A stretch of DNA of 64,000 bases from Winogradskyella algicola (lineage in GTDB: Bacteria; Bacteroidota; Bacteroidia; Flavobacteriales; Flavobacteriaceae). This document shows, one piece after another, positions 51,868-61,063 of this stretch. The notes under the pieces were generated by a model that was given only the letters and a program-made list of their open reading frames with translations, was not told where the DNA came from and did no database searches. Location: contig NZ_SZQF01000006.1 in the NCBI RefSeq assembly GCF_005869935.1, positions 62,001-126,000 of the forward strand. Reading direction: 5' to 3'. The stretch's first letter is position 1. Every line of letters starts with the position of its first letter. Position numbers and translations under genes: made by a program.

Positions 51868-53277
51868 TTATTGCAACGACGATAATAGTTCTTCAAACTT
51901 TAATTTGCTTTGCTCGCCTGACTTCATGTTTTTAAGGGTATATGTACCAGAATTGAGCTCTTCCTCTCCCACTAAAACTACGTAAGGTATATTGCGACGA
52001 TTAGCGTGCGTCATTTGCTTTTTCATTTTAGCACTATCTGGATATAACTCTGCTTTTACACCATGTTGTCGTAATTTTGTCACAGCCTGTAAACAAGCCA
52101 TAGCCTCTTTGTCACCAAAATTGATAAATAGCACTTTAGTTGCATCTGCAATAGTTTCTGGGAACAAATTCAATTCTTCTAAAACCAAATAAATTCGATC
52201 CAGTCCAAAACTAATACCTACTCCACTTGTATCTGGTTTCCCAAAGATGCTGGTTAAATCATCATAACGACCACCACCACCAATTGAGCCCATTTTTACA
52301 CCTTCTGGTGCTGCCACTTCAAAAATTGCACCTGTGTAATAATTAAGTCCTCTTGCTAAGGTAACATCTAATTGAAGTTTGGCTGTTTTTAATCCTAATT
52401 TAGAAATTGAAGCATCAATAAACTCTAATTCTTCAATACCTTTTATTCCAACTTCAGAGGTGTTTAAAATAGATTTTAAGCTTTCTACTTGCATACCAAA
52501 CTCACCTTGTAAAGAAAATAAAGGTTGAAGTTTAGAAATACCGTCTTCTGAAATGCCTTTGCTACGCATTTCTTCTTTTACCTTCTCCTCTCCTATTTTA
52601 TCGAGCTTATCTAGAGCAACTGTAAAATCTATTAACTTGTCTTGTGCTCCAATAACTTCTGCAATACCAGATAAAATCTTGCGATTGTTTATTTTTATAG
52701 TAACACCTTTTAAATCTAAAGCCGTAAAAACAGCATCATAAAGTTGCACAAACTCAACCTCTTGAAACAAAGATTTAGAACCCACTACATCAGCATCACA
52801 TTGGTAAAACTCTCTAAAACGCCCTTTTTGCGGACGATCTGCACGCCAAACAGGCTGTATTTGGTAGCGTTTAAACGGAAACTCAATCTCATTTTGGTGT
52901 TGCACAACGTAACGTGCAAAAGGCACTGTAAGATCGTAACGAAGGGCTTTTTCTGAGATATGCTTCGTTACAAAACTTGTTTCTAAATTATAAAAAGAGC
53001 TCAAATCACCAGATACAGTTTGCGATAAGTCAGAAACAACCCCCTTAAACTTTTCAAAATAATCCCCACTATTCAAAATCTTAAAAATCAACCGATCTCC
53101 TTCATCACCATATTTTCCCATTAAAGTATCAGAGTTTTCAAAACTTGGTGTTTCAATAGGTTGAAATCCGTATAACTCAAATTGTTCTTTTATAATATTC
53201 ATTATATAAGAACGTTTTGCAACCTCTACTGCGTTAAAATCTCTGGTACCTTTAGGAATACTTGGTTTTTGTGCCAT
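51868..53277 (-). CDS. hisS: Histidine--tRNA ligase
   Basis: Charges tRNA-His. The 469-residue class II synthetase has motif 1 ([26 protein letters not shown]), motif 2 ([31 protein letters not shown]), the His-binding [15 protein letters not shown], motif 3 ([29 protein letters not shown]) and a C-terminal anticodon-binding domain ([16 protein letters not shown]...[10 protein letters not shown]). Length and motifs are complete. Its mRNA leader contains the TTCCTGC palindrome five bases before the ATG, and a promoter lies about 55 bases upstream. Confidence 0.98.
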   Translation of the reverse strand: MAQKPSIPKGTRDFNAVEVAKRSYIMNIIKEQFELYGFQPIETPSFENSDTLMGKYGDEGDRLIFKILNSGDYFEKFKGVVSDLSQTVSGDLSSFYNLETSFVTKHISEKALRYDLTVPFARYVVQHQNEIEFPFKRYQIQPVWRADRPQKGRFREFYQCDADVVGSKSLFQEVEFVQLYDAVFTALDLKGVTIKINNRKILSGIAEVIGAQDKLIDFTVALDKLDKIGEEKVKEEMRSKGISEDGISKLQPLFSLQGEFGMQVESLKSILNTSEVGIKGIEELEFIDASISKLGLKTAKLQLDVTLARGLNYYTGAIFEVAAPEGVKMGSIGGGGRYDDLTSIFGKPDTSGVGISFGLDRIYLVLEELNLFPETIADATKVLFINFGDKEAMACLQAVTKLRQHGVKAELYPDSAKMKKQMTHANRRNIPYVVLVGEEELNSGTYTLKNMKSGEQSKLKFEELLSSLQ

Positions 53278-53282
53278 AACAT

Positions 53283-53300
53283 TTCCTGCAAAAGCAGGAA
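53283..53300. repeat. Palindrome TTCCTGC-AAAA-GCAGGAA in the hisS leader
   Basis: A perfect 7-bp inverted repeat with a 4-base loop. It ends five bases from the hisS ATG, so it could mask the ribosome site. Same family as 1867-1884 and 54689-54708. Confidence 0.88.
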
Positions 53301-53331
53301 TCTCTTTTAGTGAAACTTCATATTTAAGTCA

Positions 53332-53364
53332 CAAAAATATTATAATTTTTAGAGGCAAACCCAA
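53332..53364 (-). promoter_or_regulatory. Promoter of hisS, TTG-N22-TATTTTTG
   Basis: On the minus strand TATTTTTG (53339-53332) matches TAnnTTTG. TTG at 53364-53362 is 22 bases upstream, and an alternative TTTG at 53359-53356 has a 16-base spacer. The transcript would include the palindrome just before the ATG. Confidence 0.7.
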
Positions 53365-53445
53365 GTAATTTTAAATTTATGGTAACTTTATAGTGTTTGA
53401 GACGTCTTATGGTTTTAAACAACCCAACTAACTTTAAACACAACT

Positions 53446-54687
53446 ATGTTTTCATTAGCTAGAGAGAATGTAAAAATTGCTTTTGGTTCTATTAAAAGCC
53501 AGCTACTACGTACCATTTTAACGGTTTTAATCATTGCTATCGGTATTATGGCACTAGTCGGTATTCTAAGCGGTGTATCGGCTTTAGAGAATACCATTTC
53601 TAGTAATTTTTCGTCAATGGGTGCCAATACCTTTAATTTTCAACGTTACGAGTTTAGAGCACAACGCCAAAGTAGTAGAGAGCGCCAAAAGGTTAATCCT
53701 GTAATAAGTTACAGAAACGTAAAAGATTTTATTGATAATTACGATTACCCATATACTAAAGTTGCAGTATCGTTTTATGGTTCTGCAACATCTGAAGTGA
53801 AATATGAGAATGAAAAAACAGATCCCGAAGTTGCAGTTATTGGTTCTAACGAACATTTTATTGAAAACTCTGGCTTAGAAATAGAAAATGGTCGCTCACT
53901 TAATTTTGCCGACGTAGAAAATAATAATGCCGTTTGCGTTATTGGTAGCGATTTACAGAAAGCGCTATTTCCTGATGAAAACCCAATTGATAAAACGATA
54001 AGTGTTAGAGGTTCTAAATTTAAAGTTATTGGTGTTTTAAAAGAAAAAGGCTCAACGTTTGGTAATAATCAGGATTTGAGAGTGATTATGCCTATTCAAA
54101 AAGCGCGATCTATCTTCACCAATCCAAACATTAATTTTACGCTTAGCGTTAAAGTGGATAAAACTGATATGCTAGAAGGTGCGCAAGATGATGCGATTAT
54201 TACCTTTAGAAATGTGCGTGGACTCAACCCAGTAGAAGAAAATAATTTTGGTATTGAGCGAAGTGAAGATCTTATAAATCGTGTAGCAGACAATACAAAC
54301 ACCTTATATATTGCTGCTTGGGTAATTAGTATTATTACCATTTTTGGCTCTACAATAGCATTAATGAATATTATGCTGGTTTCTGTTAGTGAACGTACTA
54401 GAGAAATTGGTGTGCGTAAAGCCCTAGGCGCTAAACGAAGAACAATAGCGTTTCAGTTTTTTATGGAAACCATTATTATAGGTCAGCTTGGTGGAATTTT
54501 AGGAATTATTCTAGGCATCTTGATTGGTTGGGGAGTTGCCGCAGGTTTTGAACTCGAATTCTCCACACCTTGGGTAGCGATGATTTGGGCCACCAGTATA
54601 GCATTTATTGTGGCTATTATTTCAGGATTATATCCAGCCACAAAAGCTGCTAGTTTAGATCCTATTGAGTCACTTAGATATGAATAA
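53446..54687 (+). CDS. ABC transporter permease, MacB/FtsX type
   Basis: A 413-residue inner-membrane protein. One N-terminal helix (LRTILTVLIIAIGIMALVGILSGVSAL) is followed by a large periplasmic MacB_PCD domain (about 45-270). Three C-terminal helices make up the FtsX domain (WVISIITIFGSTIALMNIMLVSVSERTREIGVRKALGAKRRTI...GLYPATKAASLDPIESLRYE). Such proteins work with an ATPase and often an efflux membrane-fusion protein; none is next to this gene. It could export antibiotics, peptides or lipoproteins. It is preceded by hisS in the opposite direction. Confidence 0.94.
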   Translation: MFSLARENVKIAFGSIKSQLLRTILTVLIIAIGIMALVGILSGVSALENTISSNFSSMGANTFNFQRYEFRAQRQSSRERQKVNPVISYRNVKDFIDNYDYPYTKVAVSFYGSATSEVKYENEKTDPEVAVIGSNEHFIENSGLEIENGRSLNFADVENNNAVCVIGSDLQKALFPDENPIDKTISVRGSKFKVIGVLKEKGSTFGNNQDLRVIMPIQKARSIFTNPNINFTLSVKVDKTDMLEGAQDDAIITFRNVRGLNPVEENNFGIERSEDLINRVADNTNTLYIAAWVISIITIFGSTIALMNIMLVSVSERTREIGVRKALGAKRRTIAFQFFMETIIIGQLGGILGIILGILIGWGVAAGFELEFSTPWVAMIWATSIAFIVAIISGLYPATKAASLDPIESLRYE

Positions 54688-54688
54688 A

Positions 54689-54815
54689 ATTCCTGCGAAA
54701 GCAGGAATCTCATTGCTTAGATAAAAGCTCCTAGTGTCACGCTGAACTTGTTTCAGCGTCTCAATAAAACCTTTCTTTGATGAAAATCAAGATTCTGAAA
54801 CTAGTTCAGAATGAC
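54689..54815. repeat. Cluster of palindromic repeats
   Basis: Three elements in 127 bases: ATTCCTGCGAAAGCAGGAAT (54689-54708), TGTCACGCTGAACTTGTTTC with its arm CAGCGTCT (54735-54761), and AGATTCTGAAACTAGTTCAG with ATGACA (54790-54815). The last two are arms of one large inverted repeat. They fill the space between the ABC permease and DUF6495 genes and code for nothing. Confidence 0.8.
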
Positions 54816-54821
54816 AGTACT

Positions 54822-55295
54822 CTAGCTCTTTATCAACTTTTCAAAATACTGAAACAACTTACCTTTGGTAATATTAGCACCTTGTTGAATTAGCTTAAAA
54901 ATATCCTGATGCTTATCATCAGAGTAATCTTTCTTTGCGTTGAAAAACTCAATATCATCAGATAATAAGTTATCTCTTAACCACTGAAATCCTTCTTTTG
55001 TTGTTAAATCAGTCTTATCCTCCTTTAATTTAAGTGCTATTAAGTGCATATCCTTTTCTCTACACTTAAAAAGGTGAATCTGATTTGGCGAAATATGCTC
55101 CAAGTATTCTACTTTACTCAACACACCATACCAAACTAGGTCGCTAAACACATCTAACTCCTGCTCTGCAGCTTCTGGCTTATTTTTCTTAATGTCTTCC
55201 CACTCATCAGCAGTTATAGATTGTGTTGCCAAGAAATTAATAAATTCCTGGTGTAATTCTTCAAACTGCTCTTTTGTTAATCGTGTATATTTCAT
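54822..55295 (-). CDS. DUF6495 family protein
   Basis: A 157-residue acidic protein typical of Bacteroidota. It opens KYTRLTKEQFEELHQEFINFLATQSITADEW, continues KPEAAEQELDVFSDLVWYGVLSKVEYLEHISPNQIHLFKCREKDMHLIALKL and ends with helices to FQYFEKLIKS. The whole protein seems alpha-helical with one short beta pair. Function is unknown. It lies leftward of a GDPD lipoprotein gene with a 37-base gap that contains the GTCATTCTGAA repeat, so they may be separate units. Confidence 0.85.
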   Translation of the reverse strand: MKYTRLTKEQFEELHQEFINFLATQSITADEWEDIKKNKPEAAEQELDVFSDLVWYGVLSKVEYLEHISPNQIHLFKCREKDMHLIALKLKEDKTDLTTKEGFQWLRDNLLSDDIEFFNAKKDYSDDKHQDIFKLIQQGANITKGKLFQYFEKLIKS

Positions 55296-55300
55296 CTTAT

Positions 55301-55327
55301 TGTCATTCTGAACTTGTTTCAGAATCT
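55301..55327. repeat. Short palindrome TGTCATTCTGAA...TTCAGAATCT
   Basis: A copy of the common flavobacterial inverted repeat (TGTCATTCTGAACTTG, TTTCAGAATCT), located between the DUF6495 and GDPD genes. Related arms occur at 10443-10522, 37339-37364 and 54735-54815. Confidence 0.8.
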
Positions 55328-55332
55328 AAAAA

Positions 55333-56202
55333 TTAATTTATTGCTCTAAATGCTTCAAAAGGTCTATCCGTTGCTAAAATATCAACTCCTAGATTTTTCC
55401 ATCGTAGATATAATTCATCGCCTCTTGCTTCTGCTTGTTTGTCCAAGTTGCCCAATGTTCCTAAAATACAAACAATGTCTTTATCATGTAAATGTTTGTA
55501 TAAACTCTTATTTGATAATCTTGTTCCTGTAAAGGCTAGCATATTTTCTGTTGGTATTTCTGTTTTTAGTAATCTATCAAACTCTTTATGATTTCTTGCT
55601 GAAACCGAAAGCAAAACATCTGGTGCTAATGCATAAGCAGATTGAGCTTGCTCAACATCATAAGTTATAATGATGCTTATGTCTTTTGCATCTGCTGCGT
55701 CTATAGCATTTATAACATCTTTTTGGCTAACGCTTCTTTTAATATCAATTGTTAAAATAACATTGTTTGCCTTACTCCATTCTAAAACTTCAGAAAACAG
55801 TGGAATCTTAAAATCGGTTTGATTTCCAAAGTCATCTATTAAATTAAAATTCTTTATTTGGTTATAGGTTAGGTTTTTGACTAATCCTGTTCCGTTGGCG
55901 GTTCTGTCAATGGAATTATCGTGCATTAAAATTAACTTCTTATCCTTTGTTTGAGCCACATCTACTTCAAAGATGGCTTTTATGCTATCATTGACAAATT
56001 TTAGGGTTTCAAGACAATTTTCAGGATAACCTTTTATGCCTTTTCCACCTCGATGCACACTTATGTTTGGATAATCGGACCGTGAAGGTTTAAATAGCTC
56101 AATAAGTTTCGATTTTTGTGCTTGCTCTAATTCCCCTTCTGGTTTAGAATTCTTACAAGCCACAAATCCTATGACAAGTATAGAAAGTAAAAATCTTTTC
56201 AT
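55333..56202 (-). CDS. Glycerophosphodiester phosphodiesterase family lipoprotein
   Basis: A 289-residue lipoprotein with signal MKRFLLSILVIGFVACKNSK. The GDPD TIM-barrel has HRGGKGIKGYPENCLETLKF (substrate His-Arg and Glu), FEVDVAQTKDKKLILMHDNSIDRTANGTG (metal Glu-Asp and second His), DIKRS and the closing TDRPFEA. It splits glycerophosphodiesters from phospholipid breakdown into an alcohol and glycerol-3-phosphate. All catalytic residues are present. It is a single gene. Confidence 0.94.
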   Translation of the reverse strand: MKRFLLSILVIGFVACKNSKPEGELEQAQKSKLIELFKPSRSDYPNISVHRGGKGIKGYPENCLETLKFVNDSIKAIFEVDVAQTKDKKLILMHDNSIDRTANGTGLVKNLTYNQIKNFNLIDDFGNQTDFKIPLFSEVLEWSKANNVILTIDIKRSVSQKDVINAIDAADAKDISIIITYDVEQAQSAYALAPDVLLSVSARNHKEFDRLLKTEIPTENMLAFTGTRLSNKSLYKHLHDKDIVCILGTLGNLDKQAEARGDELYLRWKNLGVDILATDRPFEAFRAIN

Positions 56203-56216
56203 GAATGTAATTGAAT

Positions 56217-56247
56217 AAAAAAACCGCTTAGAATACTAAACGGTTTT
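56217..56247 (-). terminator. Terminator of the rpsF-rpsR-rplI operon
   Basis: On the minus strand AAAACCGTTTAG and CTAAGCGGTTTT form a stem with a four-base loop and a T-run. It lies just after the rplI stop. Confidence 0.85.
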
Positions 56248-56271
56248 TATTAATATTTAATTTGAAGCTTG

Positions 56272-56733
56272 TTATGCCTCAGCAACAACTTCGAAAGTAA
56301 AATCAACATTTACAGATCTATGTAAACGTATTACCGCTTCATACTGACCTAAACGTTTAATATTACCACCATTGATAGAAATATATTTTTTATCAACTTC
56401 GTGACCTTCGTTTCTTAATGCCTCAGCTAAATCCATATTAGTTATAGAACCAAATAGTTTATCGCCAGCTGTTGCACCTGTACCTGCTTTCGCAGTAATT
56501 TTAATATCTAATGCCTTTAAAGCTTCTGCTGTTTTTTCTGCTTCAGCTATAATAGATTTTTCTTTGTAAGCACGTTGCTTTAAAGTTTCAGCTAATACTT
56601 TTTTAGCTGATGGTGTAGCCATTACAGCATGTCCCTGAGGAATTAAAAAGTTTCTACCATAACCGTTCTTAACTGTTACAATATCGTCTTTAAATCCTAA
56701 ATTCTCAACGTCTTGTTTTAATATAAGTTCCAT
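56272..56733 (-). CDS. rplI: Large-subunit ribosomal protein bL9
   Basis: A 153-residue ribosomal protein that binds domain V of 23S rRNA. The N-terminal domain is MELILKQDVENLGFKDDIVTVKNGYGRNFLIPQGHAVMAT. A long connecting helix follows (QRAYKEKSIIAEAEKTAEAL). The C-terminal domain has ITAKAGTGATAGDKLFGSITNMDLAEAL and RLGQYEAVIRLHRSVNVDFTFEVV. Standard length. It is the last gene of the rpsF-rpsR-rplI operon, 12 bases after rpsR. Confidence 0.98.
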   Translation of the reverse strand: MELILKQDVENLGFKDDIVTVKNGYGRNFLIPQGHAVMATPSAKKVLAETLKQRAYKEKSIIAEAEKTAEALKALDIKITAKAGTGATAGDKLFGSITNMDLAEALRNEGHEVDKKYISINGGNIKRLGQYEAVIRLHRSVNVDFTFEVVAEA

Positions 56734-56745
56734 TGTTATGATATT

Positions 56746-57042
56746 TTATTTTAATAAATCAGCAACATATGGCATTAAAGCTAAGTGTCTAGCTCTCTTT
56801 ACTGCCACAGATACTTTTCTTTGGTATTTTAAAGAAGTTCCTGTTAAACGTCTTGGTAACAATTTACCTTGCTCGTTTACAAAGCTTAATAAGAAATCTG
56901 GATCTTTATAGTCGATGTACTTGATACCAGATTTTTTAAAACGACAATACTTCTTCGTTTTTTGTGTCTCTATATTTAATGGTGTAAGATATCTAATCTC
57001 ACCATCTTTTTTTCCTTTTGCTTGTTGTTCTATTGATGACAT
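56746..57042 (-). CDS. rpsR: Small-subunit ribosomal protein bS18
   Basis: A 98-residue bS18. Its signature is [62 protein letters not shown], with an N-terminal extension of about 30 residues usual in Bacteroidota. It pairs with bS6 on the 30S platform. Encoded two bases after rpsF and 12 before rplI. Single-strand DNA-binding protein is not in this operon, unlike in many Gram-positives. Confidence 0.98.
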   Translation of the reverse strand: MSSIEQQAKGKKDGEIRYLTPLNIETQKTKKYCRFKKSGIKYIDYKDPDFLLSFVNEQGKLLPRRLTGTSLKYQRKVSVAVKRARHLALMPYVADLLK

Positions 57043-57044
57043 AA

Positions 57045-57383
57045 TTAAGCTTTTTGTTTGTTTCTTTGTCTTCTCTTCTCAGCCCAAGCAATAGCATGCT
57101 TGTCTAATTTTACAGTTAAATAACGCATAAAACGCTCATCACGTCTAAACTCTAACTCTAAAGTTTCAATAACTTCACCAGCTACTTGATACTCAAATAA
57201 GTGATAAAAACCACTTTTTTTGTTTTGGATTGGGTAAGCCAACTTTTTTAAGCCCCAATCTTCTTTGGCTATCATCTTTGCACCTTTAGAAACAAGAAAA
57301 TCCTCATATTTCTTAACTGTCTCCTTTATCTGGTCTTCAGATAAAACGGGATTCAAGATGAAAACAGTTTCATAATGATTCAT
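57045..57383 (-). CDS. rpsF: Small-subunit ribosomal protein bS6
   Basis: A 112-residue bS6. It opens [29 protein letters not shown], has the central [25 protein letters not shown] and closes with [34 protein letters not shown]. It binds 16S rRNA as a dimer with bS18. It is the first gene of the operon and has a strong promoter about 35 bases upstream. All features are standard. Confidence 0.98.
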   Translation of the reverse strand: MNHYETVFILNPVLSEDQIKETVKKYEDFLVSKGAKMIAKEDWGLKKLAYPIQNKKSGFYHLFEYQVAGEVIETLELEFRRDERFMRYLTVKLDKHAIAWAEKRRQRNKQKA

Positions 57384-57416
57384 AATAATTATATTTGTTT
57401 ATTGTTAAAACGGCTG

Positions 57417-57447
57417 CAAAAATACACATTATTTCTAATTCTGGCAA
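57417..57447 (-). promoter_or_regulatory. Promoter of the rpsF operon, TTG-N20-TATTTTTG
   Basis: On the minus strand TTG (57447-57445) and TATTTTTG (57424-57417) are 20 bases apart, in full accord with the Bacteroidota consensus. The start codon is 33 bases downstream. Confidence 0.85.
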
Positions 57448-57583
57448 CGTTTTTTAATGTAAGTTTTAAACATTTCCCACACTAAAGATTGTGTTAAATT
57501 TTACAGTTTGTCGGTAAAATTTGTTTTTTAACCGAAATTATTGTACTATTGTCGATATCTTAACCTAATAAATTATTAATGTT

Positions 57584-58279
57584 ATGACTTTAAACTGTGT
57601 AGTTGTTGATGATTCTGCGATTCAGCGCCTCTCTATAGTAAAGTTAATCGAGAATCATTCCTCGCTTAACCTTATTGCAGAGTACAGCAGTGCGTTAGAA
57701 ACAAAAAACGGTCTTAATACTCATAAAGTAGATCTTATCTTTTTAGATATAGAGATGCCTGTATTAAACGGTTTTGAACTCTTAGATGTACTCAACAACA
57801 AACCCCAAATTATTTTTGTTACAGGTAAAACCGAATATGCTTTTAAAGCATTTAATTACGACGCTACCGACTATCTTCAAAAACCAATCACAAAAGAACG
57901 TTTTAACACTGCCGTAGAAAAAGCTATTGAGCAGCATAAGTTAAAATTAGACTTTAACGAAACTGATGGCGAGCACATTTTTGTGAAGAGTAACCTTAAA
58001 AAACGTAAAGTTTATATTAAGGATATTAAATGGATTGAAGCTTTAGGCGATTATGTAAAAGTTGTAACAGAAGAAAACAGCCTTGTAGTACTATCTACAA
58101 TGAAAGCTTTTGAAAAGGAGCTACCTGAAGGAAAATTTTTGAGAATCCACAAATCTTATATTGTGAATTTAGATAAAATTGATCGCTTTAACAGTAAGAA
58201 TGTTGAAGTAGGTGCTTATGAGATTCCTTTGAGTCGAAATAAGAAAACACAATTAGTAGATGCTTTGAATAATATGTAG
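57584..58279 (+). CDS. LytTR-family response regulator
   Basis: A 231-residue two-component regulator of the LytR/AlgR type. The receiver domain (1-120) has the acidic pocket VVVDDS and the phospho-acceptor Asp in DLIFLDIEMPVLNGFEL, then VTGKTEYAFKAF and the conserved Lys in DYLQKPI. The LytTR DNA-binding domain (about 130-231) has KDIKWIEALGDYVKVVTEENSLVVLSTMKAFEKELP and FLRIHKSYIVNLDKIDRF. No histidine kinase is next to it, so the partner is elsewhere. It stands between divergent rpsF and a terminator. Confidence 0.95.
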   Translation: MTLNCVVVDDSAIQRLSIVKLIENHSSLNLIAEYSSALETKNGLNTHKVDLIFLDIEMPVLNGFELLDVLNNKPQIIFVTGKTEYAFKAFNYDATDYLQKPITKERFNTAVEKAIEQHKLKLDFNETDGEHIFVKSNLKKRKVYIKDIKWIEALGDYVKVVTEENSLVVLSTMKAFEKELPEGKFLRIHKSYIVNLDKIDRFNSKNVEVGAYEIPLSRNKKTQLVDALNNM

Positions 58280-58327
58280 AATGACTACCATTTTCAGAAT
58301 ATCTCAATAATACACATTGAAATAAAA

Positions 58328-58357
58328 AATCCCAGCAGTAATGTTGGGATTTTTTTG
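58328..58357 (+). terminator. Terminator of the LytTR gene
   Basis: AATCCCAGCA, loop GTAA, TGTTGGGATT and a T-run. The 10-bp stem has one G-T pair. Confidence 0.88.
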
Positions 58358-58379
58358 TTTAAACGGTTGTATATTTTGA

Positions 58380-58498
58380 CGTCAGTTCGAGTGATTTTGA
58401 GGAACAAAAAATTGTATCGAGAACTTTTTGATTGATAAAATTCTAATTCTCGATACAAATTTTTCTCATTTCAATCGAAAAATCCACTCGAACTGACG
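58380..58498. repeat. 119-bp nested palindrome
   Basis: Outer arms CGTCAGTTCGAGTG (58380-58393) and CACTCGAACTGACG (58485-58498) are a perfect 14-bp inverted repeat. Inside, TTGTATCGAGAA and TTCTCGATACAA form a second perfect 12-bp pair. It has no coding capacity, and related arms occur at 63391-63532. It lies between the LytTR terminator and priA. Confidence 0.9.
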
Positions 58499-58528
58499 AA
58501 TTTCACCAAAATTTTCTATGGTTTGTTT

Positions 58529-60979
58529 TTAATAATTATCTACATTAATAACTACTCTCACAGACCTAAAATCCTTAACTGCATTAAAACTGTTATCTAT
58601 TTTCATAATAGCTTCTTTGGTTTTAGAAAGTGATTGATTTTGCGGAATCTTAATTAAGATGTTTTTATTAAACAAATTCCGTATTCTGGAAATTGGCGGA
58701 AATTCTGGCCCTAAAACATTTGCTTTAAACACCTGCCTTAAAGACTTAGCATACCAATCTGCTGCTAGATTAACTCTGTTGTAATCCTTATGCCTTAACG
58801 TAATTTTAATTAAACGATAGATTGGTGGATATTTAAAATTGTACCGATCATTCATCTGCTCTGCAAACATATCTTTATAAGCGTTTGTAGACACTTGCTG
58901 TAAAATATTATGATGCGGATTATAAGTCTGAATTAGCACTTTTCCTCTTATATCTGTCCGGCCAGCTCTTCCTGCTACCTGTGTCATTAACTGATAGCTA
59001 CGTTCGTGTGCTCTAAAATCTGGGAAGTTTAGCAAATTATCAGCATTCATGATGCCAACCAATTTTACATGTCTAAAATCTAAACCCTTAGTAAGCATTT
59101 GTGTACCAACTAAAATATCAATTACACGCTGTTCAAACTTAGAAATGATTTTTTCAAAACCATGCTTTCCTCGTGTAGTATCTAAGTCCATACGCGCAAC
59201 TTTCTTATCTGGGAAAAGCACTTTTACTTCTTCTTCGATCTGCTCAGTACCAAAACCTTTAGTATCTAAAGTAGCATTACCACAAGCTTGACAGGTTTTT
59301 GGCATAACCGTATGGTAACCGCAATAATGGCAACGCAACTGATCTCTGTATTGATGGTATGTCAAACTTACATCACAATTTGGGCATTGTGGTGAGTTAC
59401 CACAAGTTGCACACTCTACTATTGGCGAAAACCCTCTTCTATTTTGAAATAATATTATTTGAAAACCTTCATCTAATGTCTCGGCCATTTCTTCAATTAA
59501 ACGATCTGAAAAATGACCTTTCATACGTTTCCGTTTGTACTTATCTGCTAAATCTACCAGCTCTATATCTGGCATTAGTACATTATTGAAACGTGTTTTT
59601 AATTCTATAAATCCGTATTTACCTTGATTGGCATTAAAATAACTTTCTAAACTTGGTGTTGCTGAGCCTAAAAGTGTTTGGGCCTTATGTAAGTTAGCCA
59701 AGACTATAGCAGCATCTCTGGCATGATATCGTGGTGCAGGGTCAAATTGTTTGTACGATTGTTCGTGCTCTTCATCTACAATTATTAGTCCTAAGTTAGA
59801 AAACGGTAATAACAAAGCAGAACGTGCACCTATGACCAATTGTGCTTTTTCTAAATTGTTTTTAAGATTCTGCCACACTTCAACACGTTCATTACCTGAA
59901 TATCTACTATGAAAAACCGCAACTTTTTCACCAAAATAATCCTGAAGACGTTGCACCAATTGCGTTGTTAAAGCTATTTCAGGCAATAAGTATAATACTT
60001 GCTTACCCAAATTTAGCTGTTCTTCTATGAGCTTTACATAAATTTCCGTTTTACCAGATGATGTTACACCATGTAAAAGTGTTACTGGTTTGGTCTCAAA
60101 AGCAACTTTAATGCTCTCAAGTGCTTCGGTTTGAGCGTCACTCAATTGCTTGGTTTGCTCATCACCTTCACCCTGAAACTGCACTCTATCGGTTTGAATG
60201 TAGTATTCTTCTAAAATAGACTTATCAATCAGTGCTTTAATAATAGCTAATGATGCTCCACTTCGCTCGCTTAATTCTGAAACTTTTATTGGTTTTTGTT
60301 CTGAAGCCTCGATTGTAAACAAGGTTAAAATAACCTCGCGTTGTTTTGGTGCTCGACTCAAAATTTCTAAAAGCTCTTGAAGTTTTTCTTCAGATTTATG
60401 CGATTCATGAAGCTTTACATATCGTACTAATTTTGGTTTGTACTTTTCATAAAGTTCTTCTTGCAACTGCAATACGCCTTTTTCTACCAAACTATTCACA
60501 ACCGGAAGAATTCGTTTTTTATCTAAAATAGAAACCACATCTTCAATCTTTAAGGACGATTGATACTGCAAGGCTTCGTAGATTAAAAACTCATCATCTT
60601 TTAGAGTCGCTTCAGAGATGTCTGCATTTTCATTTTTAACAAGAATCGTTTCGCTTTCTATGATAAACGCATTGGGCATTGCTGCTCGCATTACCTCACC
60701 AAGACTGCACATATAATATTTAGCAATCCACTCCCAATGTTTTAATTGTAATTCAGTCACAACAGGCGCTTCATCTAAAATTTGATGAATGGTTTTTGCC
60801 TCATATGCTGTAGGTGCATTATTATGAACTTTATAAGCTAAAGCTGTGTATATTTTACTTTTACCAAAGGGTACAGCGACTCGCATACCTTGCTTTATAA
60901 ATTGAGCTTCTGCTTCTGTAATGTGATAGGTAAACGCTTTTTGAAGCGGAATTGGCAATATGACGTCGAGGAAGTAAAT
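58529..60979 (-). CDS. priA: Replication restart helicase PriA (ATT start proposed)
   Basis: About 816 residues. Rebuilds replication forks after damage. The N-terminal DNA-binding domain opens YFLDVILPIPLQKAFTYHI. The helicase has Walker A TSSGKTEIY, DEEHEQSYKQ, motif VI VAGRAGRTDIRG and eight zinc-binding Cys (CATCGNSPQCPNCDVSL, CHYCGYH, CQACGN). The residues YFLDVIL before the first Met-like codon (TTG at 60958) are conserved in the family. No ATG, GTG or TTG precedes them before a stop, only ATT at 60979-60977. That suggests a rare ATT start. A TTG start at 60958 would cut the first strand. Confidence 0.92.
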   Translation of the reverse strand: MYFLDVILPIPLQKAFTYHITEAEAQFIKQGMRVAVPFGKSKIYTALAYKVHNNAPTAYEAKTIHQILDEAPVVTELQLKHWEWIAKYYMCSLGEVMRAAMPNAFIIESETILVKNENADISEATLKDDEFLIYEALQYQSSLKIEDVVSILDKKRILPVVNSLVEKGVLQLQEELYEKYKPKLVRYVKLHESHKSEEKLQELLEILSRAPKQREVILTLFTIEASEQKPIKVSELSERSGASLAIIKALIDKSILEEYYIQTDRVQFQGEGDEQTKQLSDAQTEALESIKVAFETKPVTLLHGVTSSGKTEIYVKLIEEQLNLGKQVLYLLPEIALTTQLVQRLQDYFGEKVAVFHSRYSGNERVEVWQNLKNNLEKAQLVIGARSALLLPFSNLGLIIVDEEHEQSYKQFDPAPRYHARDAAIVLANLHKAQTLLGSATPSLESYFNANQGKYGFIELKTRFNNVLMPDIELVDLADKYKRKRMKGHFSDRLIEEMAETLDEGFQIILFQNRRGFSPIVECATCGNSPQCPNCDVSLTYHQYRDQLRCHYCGYHTVMPKTCQACGNATLDTKGFGTEQIEEEVKVLFPDKKVARMDLDTTRGKHGFEKIISKFEQRVIDILVGTQMLTKGLDFRHVKLVGIMNADNLLNFPDFRAHERSYQLMTQVAGRAGRTDIRGKVLIQTYNPHHNILQQVSTNAYKDMFAEQMNDRYNFKYPPIYRLIKITLRHKDYNRVNLAADWYAKSLRQVFKANVLGPEFPPISRIRNLFNKNILIKIPQNQSLSKTKEAIMKIDNSFNAVKDFRSVRVVINVDNY

Positions 60980-61063
60980 AGTGGCTAGTAATTAGTCATT
61001 TAGTGTTGTACAAAAATACAATTGATTATTGAATCTTATTGATTACCTTTTGCGGAATACTAC

